NCBI GenBank assembly: GCA_029565415.1 | Contig: JAKQOH010000004.1 | Location: 1-42,768 of the forward strand | Source of the DNA: Candidatus Rifleibacteriota bacterium | GTDB lineage: Bacteria; Riflebacteria; Ozemobacteria; Ozemobacterales; Ozemobacteraceae | Reading direction: 5' to 3' | DNA length: 42,768 bases | Part shown: in pieces, positions 16,516 to 24,024 of the stretch | Numbering within the stretch: the first letter of the stretch is position 1 | How the letters are laid out: each line of letters opens with the position of its first letter | Notes under the pieces: model-generated | The model's database searches: none | Told to the model about the DNA's origin: nothing | What the model saw: only the letters and a program-made list of their open reading frames with translations | Position numbers and translations under genes: made by a program

Positions 16516-17408
16516 CGCCGGACGCCGCGACATTCAATTCGCATGACTATCGTTTCAGCAGCTTCGCCCTGATCGCCTCCACGATCCTGCAGATCGCCCT
16601 GCTGTCGATCCTTGGAGTCTGGTGCGGCTTGGTGCCGGCCCCTCCGCCGTCGACGACCCCGGCTGCATACGTGGTCCTCACGCCCCGTCGTCAGACCGGA
16701 AAGCCGGCACCCGAAGCCCATTCGGCGATTTCATCGACCATGAGAGCGACGGCGGCTGAGACGGCTTGCATGCAGCGTTATATAGATAATTTTATTCATT
16801 CTCTGCCCGAGCCGCCCAGCCCCGCGCTCCCAAAGAAGCCTTCACCAGCGCCGAAGCCGAGGGTTCGAAAACCCGCTCCAAGGGTCGTTCCTCGGCATGT
16901 CCGACAAGCGGCGCCTCTCCCCGTTCCCCCCATCGAAAAACCCGTCGGACCGCTCCCTGAAACGAGCCGGAACGACATGCCGCTTTCCGACCTGCTCGAT
17001 ACGATGCGCCGACGCCATTCCGGCAAACCGGCTCCCGCCGGCCCTCCCGAAGCGTCATCACTGGACGGCGCGGCACATGAAGCTCCCGGCGCATCGAAAT
17101 CCGCTCCGGGCAACGAAATAGCCACCTATCTGCAGCTTGTCAGGCGCCGTCTCGAGGCCGCGAAAACCTATCCCGCCAACGCCCGCCGCCGCGGCCAGAG
17201 CGGAATCGTCACCCTCCGGTTCCGCATCGACGCCGACGGCTCGGTATCCGGCCAGGCAACGGCCGGAACGGCTCCGACGGAGCTGCATGCCGCCGCCCTC
17301 GCCCTGCTTCGCAACCGTCGCCTCCCCACCCCCCCGAAGGACTGGAACTCGGGGGCACTCCTGGAAATCCCCATCCGATACTCGCTTCGCGACGCCGGTT
17401 CCCGGTGA
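16512..17408 (+). CDS. tonB: TonB energy-transducing protein
   Basis: The protein has 298 residues. A single N-terminal membrane helix spans about 18-40. It is followed by a long Pro/Lys/Arg-rich periplasmic spacer (about 100-150, PKKPSPAPKPRVRKPAP) and a C-terminal TonB domain (about 205-295) with YPANARRRGQSGIVTLRFRI and a PIRYSL end. It carries motor energy to the outer-membrane receptor. A stretch of strongly AT-rich codons (CGT TAT ATA GAT AAT TTT ATT) interrupts an otherwise GC-rich gene at 16777-16802 and shares 16 identical bases with 42457-42472 in the RND gene. Confidence 0.88.
   Translation: MTPDAATFNSHDYRFSSFALIASTILQIALLSILGVWCGLVPAPPPSTTPAAYVVLTPRRQTGKPAPEAHSAISSTMRATAAETACMQRYIDNFIHSLPEPPSPALPKKPSPAPKPRVRKPAPRVVPRHVRQAAPLPVPPIEKPVGPLPETSRNDMPLSDLLDTMRRRHSGKPAPAGPPEASSLDGAAHEAPGASKSAPGNEIATYLQLVRRRLEAAKTYPANARRRGQSGIVTLRFRIDADGSVSGQATAGTAPTELHAAALALLRNRRLPTPPKDWNSGALLEIPIRYSLRDAGSR
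16781..16796 (+). repeat. 16-bp AT-rich string, copy 1 (inside tonB)
   Basis: TATAGATAATTTTATT occurs here and again exactly at 42457-42472 inside the RND permease gene. In tonB it is read in the coding sense; in the RND gene the coding strand is its complement. One G in 16 bases is very unlike the local composition. Confidence 0.6.
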
Positions 17409-17427
17409 AAAGAGGAGCATCACCCCA

Positions 17428-17520
17428 ATGTCCATGCCCCACAAACACGCCGACCGCCCTCAGACACTCCCTGGAAAAAGCATGCCGGAAAGGCCTTTGA
17501 TATGTTATAATCGCAGATAA
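17428..17520 (+). CDS. Candidate small protein (30 aa) after tonB
   Basis: The frame starts at an ATG with a strong AGAGGAG 9-10 nt upstream, 19 bp after the tonB stop, and ends at TAA 17518-17520. The product opens MSMPHKHADR and is basic, with no membrane segment. The SD is better than that of many genes in this window, which is the main support. The last codons overlap the promoter of the following methyltransferase. No homologue is recognised. Confidence 0.4.
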   Translation: MSMPHKHADRPQTLPGKSMPERPLICYNRR

Positions 17521-17527
17521 TAGCATT
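17503..17527 (+). promoter_or_regulatory. Extended -10 promoter with motif ATAATAGCATT before the methyltransferase
   Basis: TGT-TATAAT (17503-17511) is a TGn extended -10. The predicted +1 is near 17518, inside ATAATAGCATT (17517-17527). A nearly identical 11-mer, ATAGTAGCATT, sits in the promoter region of the TonB-dependent receptor (25392-25402), suggesting a shared operator. Confidence 0.5.
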
Positions 17528-17605
17528 CACATGCGGTGCAGTGAACCGTTCACATCATACGCATGATCCCGCTCCCACTTTTTTTCTCGCAAGGAACCCC
17601 GCACC

Positions 17606-18472
17606 ATGAAGCCTGCACTCACATTTCAAGACATCGATTGGGAAGCCATCTACAATCATCCCTGGCACACGAATGATGCGACACCGGCCGAGAAGAATCA
17701 GCGGGCGTTCTGGAACGACAGATCGGGCGATTTCGCCCGAAAAGCCCATCATCCCGACCAACGGCGGCTCGCCGAGAGCCTGCTCGACCGATTCCCCTGG
17801 CAGCCCCACGAACACGTTCTCGACGTGGGGGCAGGCCCCGGCACATTCACCATTCCGCTGTCCCGGCGGGTTTCCCGTGTCACCGCGTTCGACCTTTCCG
17901 TTTCGATGCTCGATGAGCTGCGACGACAGGCCAGCGATGAAGGCAATCTGAATATCGACACCCGCGTGGGACGCTGGCTTTCAGACGATCTCGGAAACAT
18001 GACCGGCTACGACACCGTGATCTGCTTCAATGCCCTTGGCGTTGCAGCGCTGCGTGAAGACGGCATCTGCGACATGGGAACGGCGATCGATCGGCTGCGC
18101 GATGCAGCACGGCGCGGTATGGTGCTCGTTCCCCACGCGGACTACCCAGCCGATCCCCCGATGCGGAAGGCTCTCGATCTCCCCGCAACCACGTTCCGAC
18201 GGGAGCGCATCGCCTACCTGTATCACATCATGATCAGGCACGGCCTTCTGCCCAACCTCGAGATTCTCCCCAGGCCATTTTTCTGGACGTTCCAGACCCT
18301 CGAAGAAGGCGTCCAGGTGCTCGGGAACCGCCTCGGCATCACCAAAGACCGCGACCGCCTGGCGCGCCTGGCCGGCCACCTTGCGAAGCGGCTTGTGAAA
18401 ACCGACAACGCATTCATCCTCCAGTATCCGGTTCCGCAGGCGCTTTTCACCTGGGAACGGGAATCGGCCTGA
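17606..18472 (+). CDS. Class I SAM-dependent methyltransferase of the metal island
   Basis: The protein has 288 residues. An N-terminal helical lead (DWEAIYNHPWHTND, then a WNDRSGDFARKA block) precedes the SAM-binding core. Motif I is VLDVGAGPGTF (about 72-82), and the next strand gives VTAFDLSVSMLDEL. The last 90 residues form a separate cap likely to bind substrate. AAGGA precedes the ATG. It lies downstream of exbB-exbD-tonB with its own promoter, and 2 bp before the Nudix gene. A role in making or altering a metal ligand is possible (inference); nothing in the sequence names the substrate. Confidence 0.8.
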   Translation: MKPALTFQDIDWEAIYNHPWHTNDATPAEKNQRAFWNDRSGDFARKAHHPDQRRLAESLLDRFPWQPHEHVLDVGAGPGTFTIPLSRRVSRVTAFDLSVSMLDELRRQASDEGNLNIDTRVGRWLSDDLGNMTGYDTVICFNALGVAALREDGICDMGTAIDRLRDAARRGMVLVPHADYPADPPMRKALDLPATTFRRERIAYLYHIMIRHGLLPNLEILPRPFFWTFQTLEEGVQVLGNRLGITKDRDRLARLAGHLAKRLVKTDNAFILQYPVPQALFTWERESA

Positions 18473-18474
18473 CC

Positions 18475-18957
18475 ATGTCGAAAGCGCGTCCGACACCCGC
18501 GCCCGTTCAGCCAGCCTTTCGTCTGTGCGTTCGCTGTCTGTGCCTACGGAACGGACGTCTGCTGCTGATCAGGCATGTGTCACCGGCCACGGGCCGCGAC
18601 TTCTGGGCCCTGCCCGGCGGTCTCGTCGAGAAGGGCGAATCGCTCGTCGATGCCGCGCGACGCGAACTGGTCGAGGAAACAGGGCTGCAAGGCACGCCGA
18701 CCGGCATCGCGGCACTTCAGGAGTTTCCGGAAATCGGTCTTCTCGAGGTCGTCATCGTGTTTTCGCAGCTCAGGGGCAGGGCCCGTCTTGGATACGACCC
18801 CGAACAGCCTCCCGATCAACAGATACGCGTGAGAGAGCTGCGCTGGTTCCCTCGAACGGCGCTCCCCGCCCTCGAGCCCAAGGCACTTGCGAGAGCCCTT
18901 GCTTCAGCCGCCAAGATCGATCACATCGGCCTGCCGCATCATCTGACATGCGATTGA
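18475..18957 (+). CDS. Nudix hydrolase
   Basis: The protein has 160 residues. The full Nudix box is visible: it opens GGLVEKGESLVDAARRELVE and ends ETGL, matching GX5EX7REUXEEXGU with the catalytic REXXEE Glu residues intact. Family members hydrolyse nucleoside diphosphates linked to another moiety, such as ADP-ribose, NADH or modified nucleotides. The WALPGG context and QIRVRELRWFP near the end fit an ADP-ribose or NTP type, but specificity is not certain. The gene starts 2 bp after the methyltransferase stop and is probably cotranscribed. It converges on the THEP1-like NTPase gene with a 16-bp gap. Confidence 0.88.
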   Translation: MSKARPTPAPVQPAFRLCVRCLCLRNGRLLLIRHVSPATGRDFWALPGGLVEKGESLVDAARRELVEETGLQGTPTGIAALQEFPEIGLLEVVIVFSQLRGRARLGYDPEQPPDQQIRVRELRWFPRTALPALEPKALARALASAAKIDHIGLPHHLTCD

Positions 18958-18973
18958 GCCGCCGGCAATCCGT

Positions 18974-19522
18974 TCAACAAGCGTTCTGAAGCCGGACGAT
19001 CCGCGAGCTCTCCGTCGGAAATCGATCGAGGAATTCCGAAAGGCAGAACTCCCTGATGACGGCGAGCGTCGGCTGATGCCCGGCCAGAAGTCGCTGCAGT
19101 AGCGGGGCAAAACCCTCCCCCTCGAGTTCGAGCGGACCAACTTCGTCGAGGATCATCGGGCCTTGCCGGGCGGCAAGAACCGCATCGACAGCCTTTTCCA
19201 CGAAGCAAAATCCTTCCCGGCGCATCCGGAAGGGGCCGACGGCAAGCCAGGTCTGCCAGCCATTCGGTTCCTCCCCCGTCACCCTCGCCCACGGGCAGAT
19301 CTCGCCGGTGGAAAGGCGCTCCAGGTCATAGCCGATCACTCTGGAACCGACGAACCGCTTGGCCGAGAGGACGCCGTCGCCCCATTGCCAGGTCTGGTAC
19401 CACCGGCGCAAAAAGCTGGTTTTTCCCGAGTCGATCGGGCCGACGAGCAGGGTCAGCAGCGGCCAGGCCCCCTGATCCCGTCCTTCCGGAGGAACCAGTT
19501 CCCGCGCAGTGAAGCCCGTCAT
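18974..19522 (-). CDS. THEP1-like P-loop NTPase
   Basis: The protein has 182 residues. Walker A is GPIDSGKT (28-35) and Walker B lies in MILDEVGPLELEG (about 122-134); the DEVGPLEL wording is characteristic of the NTPase_1/THEP1 or DUF2478 group. Members hydrolyse nucleoside triphosphates slowly, and some sit beside molybdenum or other metal cofactor genes. The start is the ATG at 19522 in an ATGA overlap with the DUF364 stop. It is the last gene of the minus-strand metal operon. Confidence 0.75.
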   Translation of the reverse strand: MTGFTARELVPPEGRDQGAWPLLTLLVGPIDSGKTSFLRRWYQTWQWGDGVLSAKRFVGSRVIGYDLERLSTGEICPWARVTGEEPNGWQTWLAVGPFRMRREGFCFVEKAVDAVLAARQGPMILDEVGPLELEGEGFAPLLQRLLAGHQPTLAVIREFCLSEFLDRFPTESSRIVRLQNAC

Positions 19523-20349
19523 CGCCGCTGTTCAGTTGCCGTCGATGCCGACCGGGTCCCCGGAAGATCTGCCGGTTTCCGTTGGAATTCCTGTCGTTTG
19601 AACGCGACTTTCTGGCCGGTGGTGAAGATCTTGCCGTTTTCAGACCCACGGATGAGGCGCATGGCCCGTTCGCGATCCTTGACGACGAATCCCGACAGAT
19701 CGGCGGCGCCATACCTGAAAAGCACGGGGGCAAGCGTCGTCGCCGGGCCCACGATCGTCACCTTCGCGGCTCGTTTCGAGAGTTCGAGAAGCCGGGGCAT
19801 GGTCTTGTCGACGAGGGCGGCGCTTCGAATGAAGACATACTCGCTTTCCGGGAGCAGATACTCCGCCGCCGTGGCCGGGTAATCGTCATCCAGGGGGATT
19901 TCACCCGCGATGATGCGGAGGTCGCACACCGGCTCGAACAGCGTTTCGAGGTAGGGAAAATGCCCGACGACCGTCACCTTCTTCCCCCGGACCTCGTTCT
20001 GCGACATGATGAACGGGTCGTAGACCCTGTCCTCCACGTGTTTCGAGTCGCTCAGCGTCACGCCGGCCGCTTTCGCCACGTCGGGATTGTTGTAGTAGGC
20101 ATTGATCGCGGCCAGCCCGATGGAAGCCTCGGGAAAGTTCCACGACTTGATGCAGGCCGCAACCTCCCGCAGCGGGGCTCCCTCGAGGTTCTTCAAGGAC
20201 AGCGGAGCGCGCCAGGAGTTCGGGAGGAACTCGCCCATCCCGAGGCCGTTTCGGCTTCTGACATAGGCGTAGTCGCATCCCCGGGCGATTTCCTCGGCCC
20301 ACCAGTCTTCGGGAATTCCTTCGAGAAGATCGTCATACAGCTTCCACAT
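19519..20349 (-). CDS. DUF364 (putative heavy-metal chelation) protein, copy 2
   Basis: The protein has 276 residues. The Rossmann-like C-terminal half has KKVTVVGHFPYLETL, LLPESEYVFIRSAALVDKT and AAKVTIVGPATTLAPVLF, matching block by block the paralogue at 14545-15381. The N-terminal half has ASIGLAAINAYYN, a common DUF4213 element. It lies 4 bp after the stand-alone ABC ATPase and overlaps the NTPase gene. Tight packing with GTPase, ATPase and NTPase genes suggests metal handling or insertion inside the cell after import (inference). Confidence 0.82.
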   Translation of the reverse strand: MWKLYDDLLEGIPEDWWAEEIARGCDYAYVRSRNGLGMGEFLPNSWRAPLSLKNLEGAPLREVAACIKSWNFPEASIGLAAINAYYNNPDVAKAAGVTLSDSKHVEDRVYDPFIMSQNEVRGKKVTVVGHFPYLETLFEPVCDLRIIAGEIPLDDDYPATAAEYLLPESEYVFIRSAALVDKTMPRLLELSKRAAKVTIVGPATTLAPVLFRYGAADLSGFVVKDRERAMRLIRGSENGKIFTTGQKVAFKRQEFQRKPADLPGTRSASTATEQRR

Positions 20350-20353
20350 ACGG

Positions 20354-21382
20354 TTATTCTATACCTTCCATGATATTTTTTCCGATGACCTGTCCGTCTC
20401 TGAGGCTGTGCCGCAGCCGGTGCAGGATCGCATCGAGTTTTTCGATGGTTCCGAGGCATTCCCGCTCATCCCCGGATGTTTCGATGACCCTGCTGATGCC
20501 GCCGTTTTTGATGACGATCCGCTTCTGCGCGCTCAGCGCCAGCAGAGGATCGTGGGTTGCGAGGAAAACGATCTTTTCCTTCTTTGCGAGAAGCTCGACG
20601 GCGCGACGCCGGTCGATACCGGCGTTTTCGATCTCGTCTATCAGCACGATGGGGGAACAGCTCATATAGGCGGTATCCGCGATCATGAGAGCCCGCGACT
20701 GGCCCCCGCTCAACTGGGTCACTTTCGTATCACGGGTGAACCGCTCCCCGGCGAGATGCGTGGCGCACTCGAAGCATTGCGAGACCGTTTTTTCGACATC
20801 GCTTGACTGTCTGCTCACTGCATGCATCTCGAGAAATTCGCGAACCGTCAGATCCATGACGAAGTTCATGTTCTGCGACAACTGCGCGACCATTCGCCCG
20901 GCCCTGTCGAAACGCTCATCGTCGGTCAGCGTTCTGCCGTCGACCAGAATCTTTCTCCCCGTCGGCGTATCCCCGTCGGCCAGGCATTCGATGTCTGCCA
21001 GCAGTCTGCTTTTCCCGGAGCCCGTCGGCCCGACGATGCTGATGATGTCACCGACCGAAACGGTCAACTCCGGAATCTCGGATTCGCCCGTTTTCCCGTG
21101 GCCGCCTATGATCGTGAGGGATCGAATCTCTCCAACGCCTTCCGTTCCTCCCGCGAATGTTTCGAGAAACCGGCAGAAGTCGCGGAGAATCATTCCCTTG
21201 TCGAGGCCGAATTCATTGAACACGTCGGGATTCGCCGTTTCCAGAGCCTGAAGGAGGGTCAACTCCCAATCGAGGTCGGCGATGCGCAGATTCAGGAAAA
21301 AGTCTCTGCAGACCGGATACTCTTCCAGGATGGCGCGCAGCGGCATGGTGACCGCCATTTCCATGCTTTTTTCAGGCGTCAC
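20354..21382 (-). CDS. Stand-alone ABC-type ATPase with an N-terminal helical domain
   Basis: The protein has 342 residues from a GTG in a GTGA overlap with the GTPase stop; an in-frame ATG at 21364 is an alternative. Residues 7-80 form a helical domain (MPLRAILEEYPVCRDFFLNL) resembling the DUF1858/ScdA-N type. The ABC part has Walker A GPTGSGKS (118-125), signature LSGGQ (224-228), Walker B IVLIDE (245-250) and switch His277. After Walker B it reads IENAGIDR instead of the usual EPTxxLD, and no membrane subunit pairs with it; the transporter ATPase is the separate gene at 22192. It may therefore be a soluble metal-chaperone or remodelling ATPase (inference). Confidence 0.7.
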   Translation of the reverse strand: MTPEKSMEMAVTMPLRAILEEYPVCRDFFLNLRIADLDWELTLLQALETANPDVFNEFGLDKGMILRDFCRFLETFAGGTEGVGEIRSLTIIGGHGKTGESEIPELTVSVGDIISIVGPTGSGKSRLLADIECLADGDTPTGRKILVDGRTLTDDERFDRAGRMVAQLSQNMNFVMDLTVREFLEMHAVSRQSSDVEKTVSQCFECATHLAGERFTRDTKVTQLSGGQSRALMIADTAYMSCSPIVLIDEIENAGIDRRRAVELLAKKEKIVFLATHDPLLALSAQKRIVIKNGGISRVIETSGDERECLGTIEKLDAILHRLRHSLRDGQVIGKNIMEGIE

Positions 21383-22071
21383 GGCTGTTTGAACTCCATT
21401 TTCTTCAGGGTTCCCATCTGGTATTCCTCGCCGATCCGCATTTCGCCGGTGCAGTAGGAGCAGACGGCCGCCGGCGTCGTGAACCGCAGCCTGACGTCGC
21501 GCAGGCCTTCGATCTCTCTCGCGCTCCGGACGTGCTTTTCGAGCATGGTCGCCCCCTGGCCGGTGATGCCGTTCATGAAGATGATGGCCGCAGAGGTGTT
21601 CACCTGCCTGATGTTGTAGGCGAACACCTCGCGTTCCGCCTGTGAGACGATATCGCCTTTGGTGACGACCACCACGTCGGCCAGCTTCAGCATGGGGCCG
21701 ATTTTCCGGGGGGTGTTCACGCCGGACAGGTTGTCGATGACGCACACGGCAAGAATACCTTTCAGGTAAGGGGAGCAGCGGTTGCACAACCCGGCGCTCT
21801 CCGTCACCATCAGCCTGAACCCTGATTTCAGGCCCCACTCGACGGCGGCTTCGATATTGCCGACGAAATAATGATCGGGGCATACTCTCCCCGAAAAGCC
21901 TGTCTCGATGCGGATTCCCATCGTTTCGTAGCGAAGATGGTCGAACGACGTCAGGCAGTCGAACTTCACGACACCGATCTCCGACACGGGCATACCCAGC
22001 ACCTCGATCAGCTTCAGGATGACCGAGGTCTTTCCCGACGAGGGCGGTCCTGCCACCGTGACGAGTCTCAT
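21379..22071 (-). CDS. G3E-like GTPase related to HypB/UreG metal chaperones
   Basis: The protein has 230 residues. The P-loop is GPPSSGKT (8-15) and the base-recognition motif is TKGD (137-140). Candidate metal ligands are many: CPDH (Cys64, His67), CNRC (Cys96, Cys99) and CSYC (Cys204, Cys207). UreG and HypB bind nickel through a conserved Cys-x-His, so CPDH is suggestive. AAGGAG lies 8 nt before the ATG. The gene opens the intracellular metal-handling group GTPase-ABC-DUF364-NTPase, all with overlaps or 4-bp gaps. Nickel or cobalt is a reasonable guess for the metal but is not shown. Confidence 0.75.
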   Translation of the reverse strand: MRLVTVAGPPSSGKTSVILKLIEVLGMPVSEIGVVKFDCLTSFDHLRYETMGIRIETGFSGRVCPDHYFVGNIEAAVEWGLKSGFRLMVTESAGLCNRCSPYLKGILAVCVIDNLSGVNTPRKIGPMLKLADVVVVTKGDIVSQAEREVFAYNIRQVNTSAAIIFMNGITGQGATMLEKHVRSAREIEGLRDVRLRFTTPAAVCSYCTGEMRIGEEYQMGTLKKMEFKQP

Positions 22072-22172
22072 GCGTCACACTCCTTCGCGAGAATCAGACG
22101 AAGCTTCGCAGCCTCGCCTTCATGTATTATTGCACTACGCATATATTCACTTGTATTTATCATGCACGTCAT
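22068..22172 (-). CDS. Candidate small protein (34 aa) upstream of the GTPase gene
   Basis: The frame starts at the ATG at 22172 and ends in an ATGA overlap with the GTPase start. The predicted product is largely helical (EYMRSAIIHEGEAAKLRLIL) with two Cys. No strong SD is visible. The gap would otherwise be a 120-bp AT-rich spacer, and it also contains a GTAGTGC motif (22138-22132, minus strand). It may be a real small protein or a coupling frame. Confidence 0.3.
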   Translation of the reverse strand: MTCMINTSEYMRSAIIHEGEAAKLRLILAKECDA

Positions 22173-22191
22173 TCATCGTTCTCGCTTCCGA

Positions 22192-22968
22192 TCAGCACCA
22201 CAGGACGATCTTCCTGTCATTCACTTCGCGCACCTCGACCGGGATGCCGTAGGTATCACTCAGGAAGGGAGTCGTCATCACCTCGTCCAGCGACCCGACG
22301 CGCCGCACCTGGCCTTCGCGCATCAGGACGAGATGCGTTGCGATGGCGGCGGCGATCTCGGGCTCGTGCGTCGTCAGGATGATGGTGACACCGTTCTGCA
22401 CGAGCGACCGGATGACCCGCAGCAGGCGGCTCTTGTTGGCGAGATCGAGATGGGAGAACGGCTCGTCCAGCAGGAGCAGCAAGGGTTTCTGGGCCAGGGC
22501 GCGGGCGAGCAGCACCATCTGCAGCTCGCCGCCGCTGAGGCAGTTGACGGGCCGTGAAGCGAACGAGACGATGCCGCATCGCGCGATGGCCTCCAGAGCG
22601 ATCTCGACATCCCTGTCCCCGGGCAGTTCCAGAAGCCCGAGATGCGGGGAGCGACCGAGCAGGACCGTTTCGAGAACCGTATGTTCGAAGGCGGCGCTCT
22701 CGCGCTGCGGCACGAGGGCCATGCGACAGCCAAGCTCACGACGGCCCCATTCCGCGACGGACCGGCCTTCGAACCGGACCATTCCGGTCTGCGGCTGCAG
22801 CCAGCCCAGCGCAAGGTTCAACAGAGTCGTTTTGCCGGCTCCGTTGGGACCGAGAATCGCCGTGACGGTTCCCGGAACCACCGCGAGGTCGATTCCGCGT
22901 GAAACCTCACGTTCACTGCCCGGATAGGCGAATGACACGCGCTCGAATCTCAGAAGTCCGTCATCCAT
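22192..22968 (-). CDS. FecE/BtuD-type ABC transporter ATPase
   Basis: The protein has 258 residues. Walker A is GPNGAGKT (40-47), signature LSGGE (144-148), Walker B LLLLDEP (164-170), then a D-loop SHLDL and TTHE with the switch His. This architecture fits ATPases that drive siderophore, haem, B12 or other metallophore import with FecCD-type permeases. It lies 18 bp after the permease gene and is the third gene of the binding protein-permease-ATPase operon. Confidence 0.88.
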   Translation of the reverse strand: MDDGLLRFERVSFAYPGSEREVSRGIDLAVVPGTVTAILGPNGAGKTTLLNLALGWLQPQTGMVRFEGRSVAEWGRRELGCRMALVPQRESAAFEHTVLETVLLGRSPHLGLLELPGDRDVEIALEAIARCGIVSFASRPVNCLSGGELQMVLLARALAQKPLLLLLDEPFSHLDLANKSRLLRVIRSLVQNGVTIILTTHEPEIAAAIATHLVLMREGQVRRVGSLDEVMTTPFLSDTYGIPVEVREVNDRKIVLWC

Positions 22969-22986
22969 CGTTCTTGATATCCATCG

Positions 22987-24024
22987 TCATTTCGCGCGGT
23001 GCAGTGCGCCGCTCGTCATGAGGACCATGAAGCCGCCGGCACCGACCAGCGACGTCAGGATGCCGAGCGGAATTTCTCCGGCCATGGCACATCGGGCAAT
23101 ATCGTCGCAGAGAACGGTCAGCATGCCTCCGATCAGCATCGCGGCCGGCATGGAGCGGCGGCAGTCGGCCCCGAAGCATCGGCGGGCCAGATGCGGCACG
23201 ATGAGCCCCACCCAGCCGATCATGCCGGCGATGGAAACCACCGCCGCCGTCGCGGCGACGGCCGCGAACAGCAGCACCGCGCGTTCGCGGGCCGGAGCGA
23301 GGCCAAGCGAGAAGGCCGTCGTGTCGTCCAGCCCGAGAGCGTTCAGCCGCCACCGCATGAGCAGCAGGACGCCCAGCGCGAGAAGAACCACGGGCAGGAT
23401 GGGGAGCAGGCGTTCCCAGGTGATGCTCCACAGCCCGCCCAGCAGCCAGAAGGTGATCTCGGGTAGCTGACTGAGAGGGTCTGCCAGGTATTTCAGGATG
23501 CCGAGCGCGGACGAGAACAGGGCCGAGACGGCGATTCCGGCAAGGACGAGGCGGAGGAGCCAGCCCCCGAACCGCATGCGGATGGCGAGCGCGTAGGAGA
23601 ACAGCAGGCCCGCCACGGCAAAAAACGCCGCGAAGCCCTGCACCAGAAACGCCTGATTCCCAAGAAAGACGATGCAGAAGGCAGCGCCGAAAGCCGCGCC
23701 AGGCGACACCCCAAGGAACCCCGGTTCGACGAGCGGGTTGGCGAAAATCGTCTGGAACACCGTTCCCGCCGCCGCAAGCGTCATCCCGACGAGGGCGGCC
23801 GCGATCAGGCGGGGAAGTCGCAAGCCCCAGACGAGGCGCCAGGCCATCTCGTCGGTCCGCAGGAGTTCGGGCGACATGAGAGAGAGTGTCGGATACCGTC
23901 CGAGAAACAGGGAACAGACGAGAAGGAGCAGAAGGCCGCCGCCGAGCAGGAGGATCGTGCGGGTCGACGACGTGTTCGGCATCGATCCTGGCTCAACGGC
24001 GCCAGCGACTGGCCTGTCCATCAC
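22987..24024 (-). CDS. FecCD/BtuC-type ABC transporter permease
   Basis: The protein has 345 residues with about 9-10 membrane helices. Family blocks include WGLRLPRLIAAALVGMTLAA, then FQTIFANPLVEPGFLGVSPGA, GWVGLIVPHLARRCFG and, near the end, AGEIPLGILTSLVGAGGF. It moves a metal chelate from the periplasm to the cytoplasm. It starts at a GTG that overlaps the binding-protein stop (GTGA), with ATG at 24021 as an alternative. Confidence 0.9.
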   Translation of the reverse strand: MMDRPVAGAVEPGSMPNTSSTRTILLLGGGLLLLLVCSLFLGRYPTLSLMSPELLRTDEMAWRLVWGLRLPRLIAAALVGMTLAAAGTVFQTIFANPLVEPGFLGVSPGAAFGAAFCIVFLGNQAFLVQGFAAFFAVAGLLFSYALAIRMRFGGWLLRLVLAGIAVSALFSSALGILKYLADPLSQLPEITFWLLGGLWSITWERLLPILPVVLLALGVLLLMRWRLNALGLDDTTAFSLGLAPARERAVLLFAAVAATAAVVSIAGMIGWVGLIVPHLARRCFGADCRRSMPAAMLIGGMLTVLCDDIARCAMAGEIPLGILTSLVGAGGFMVLMTSGALHRAK

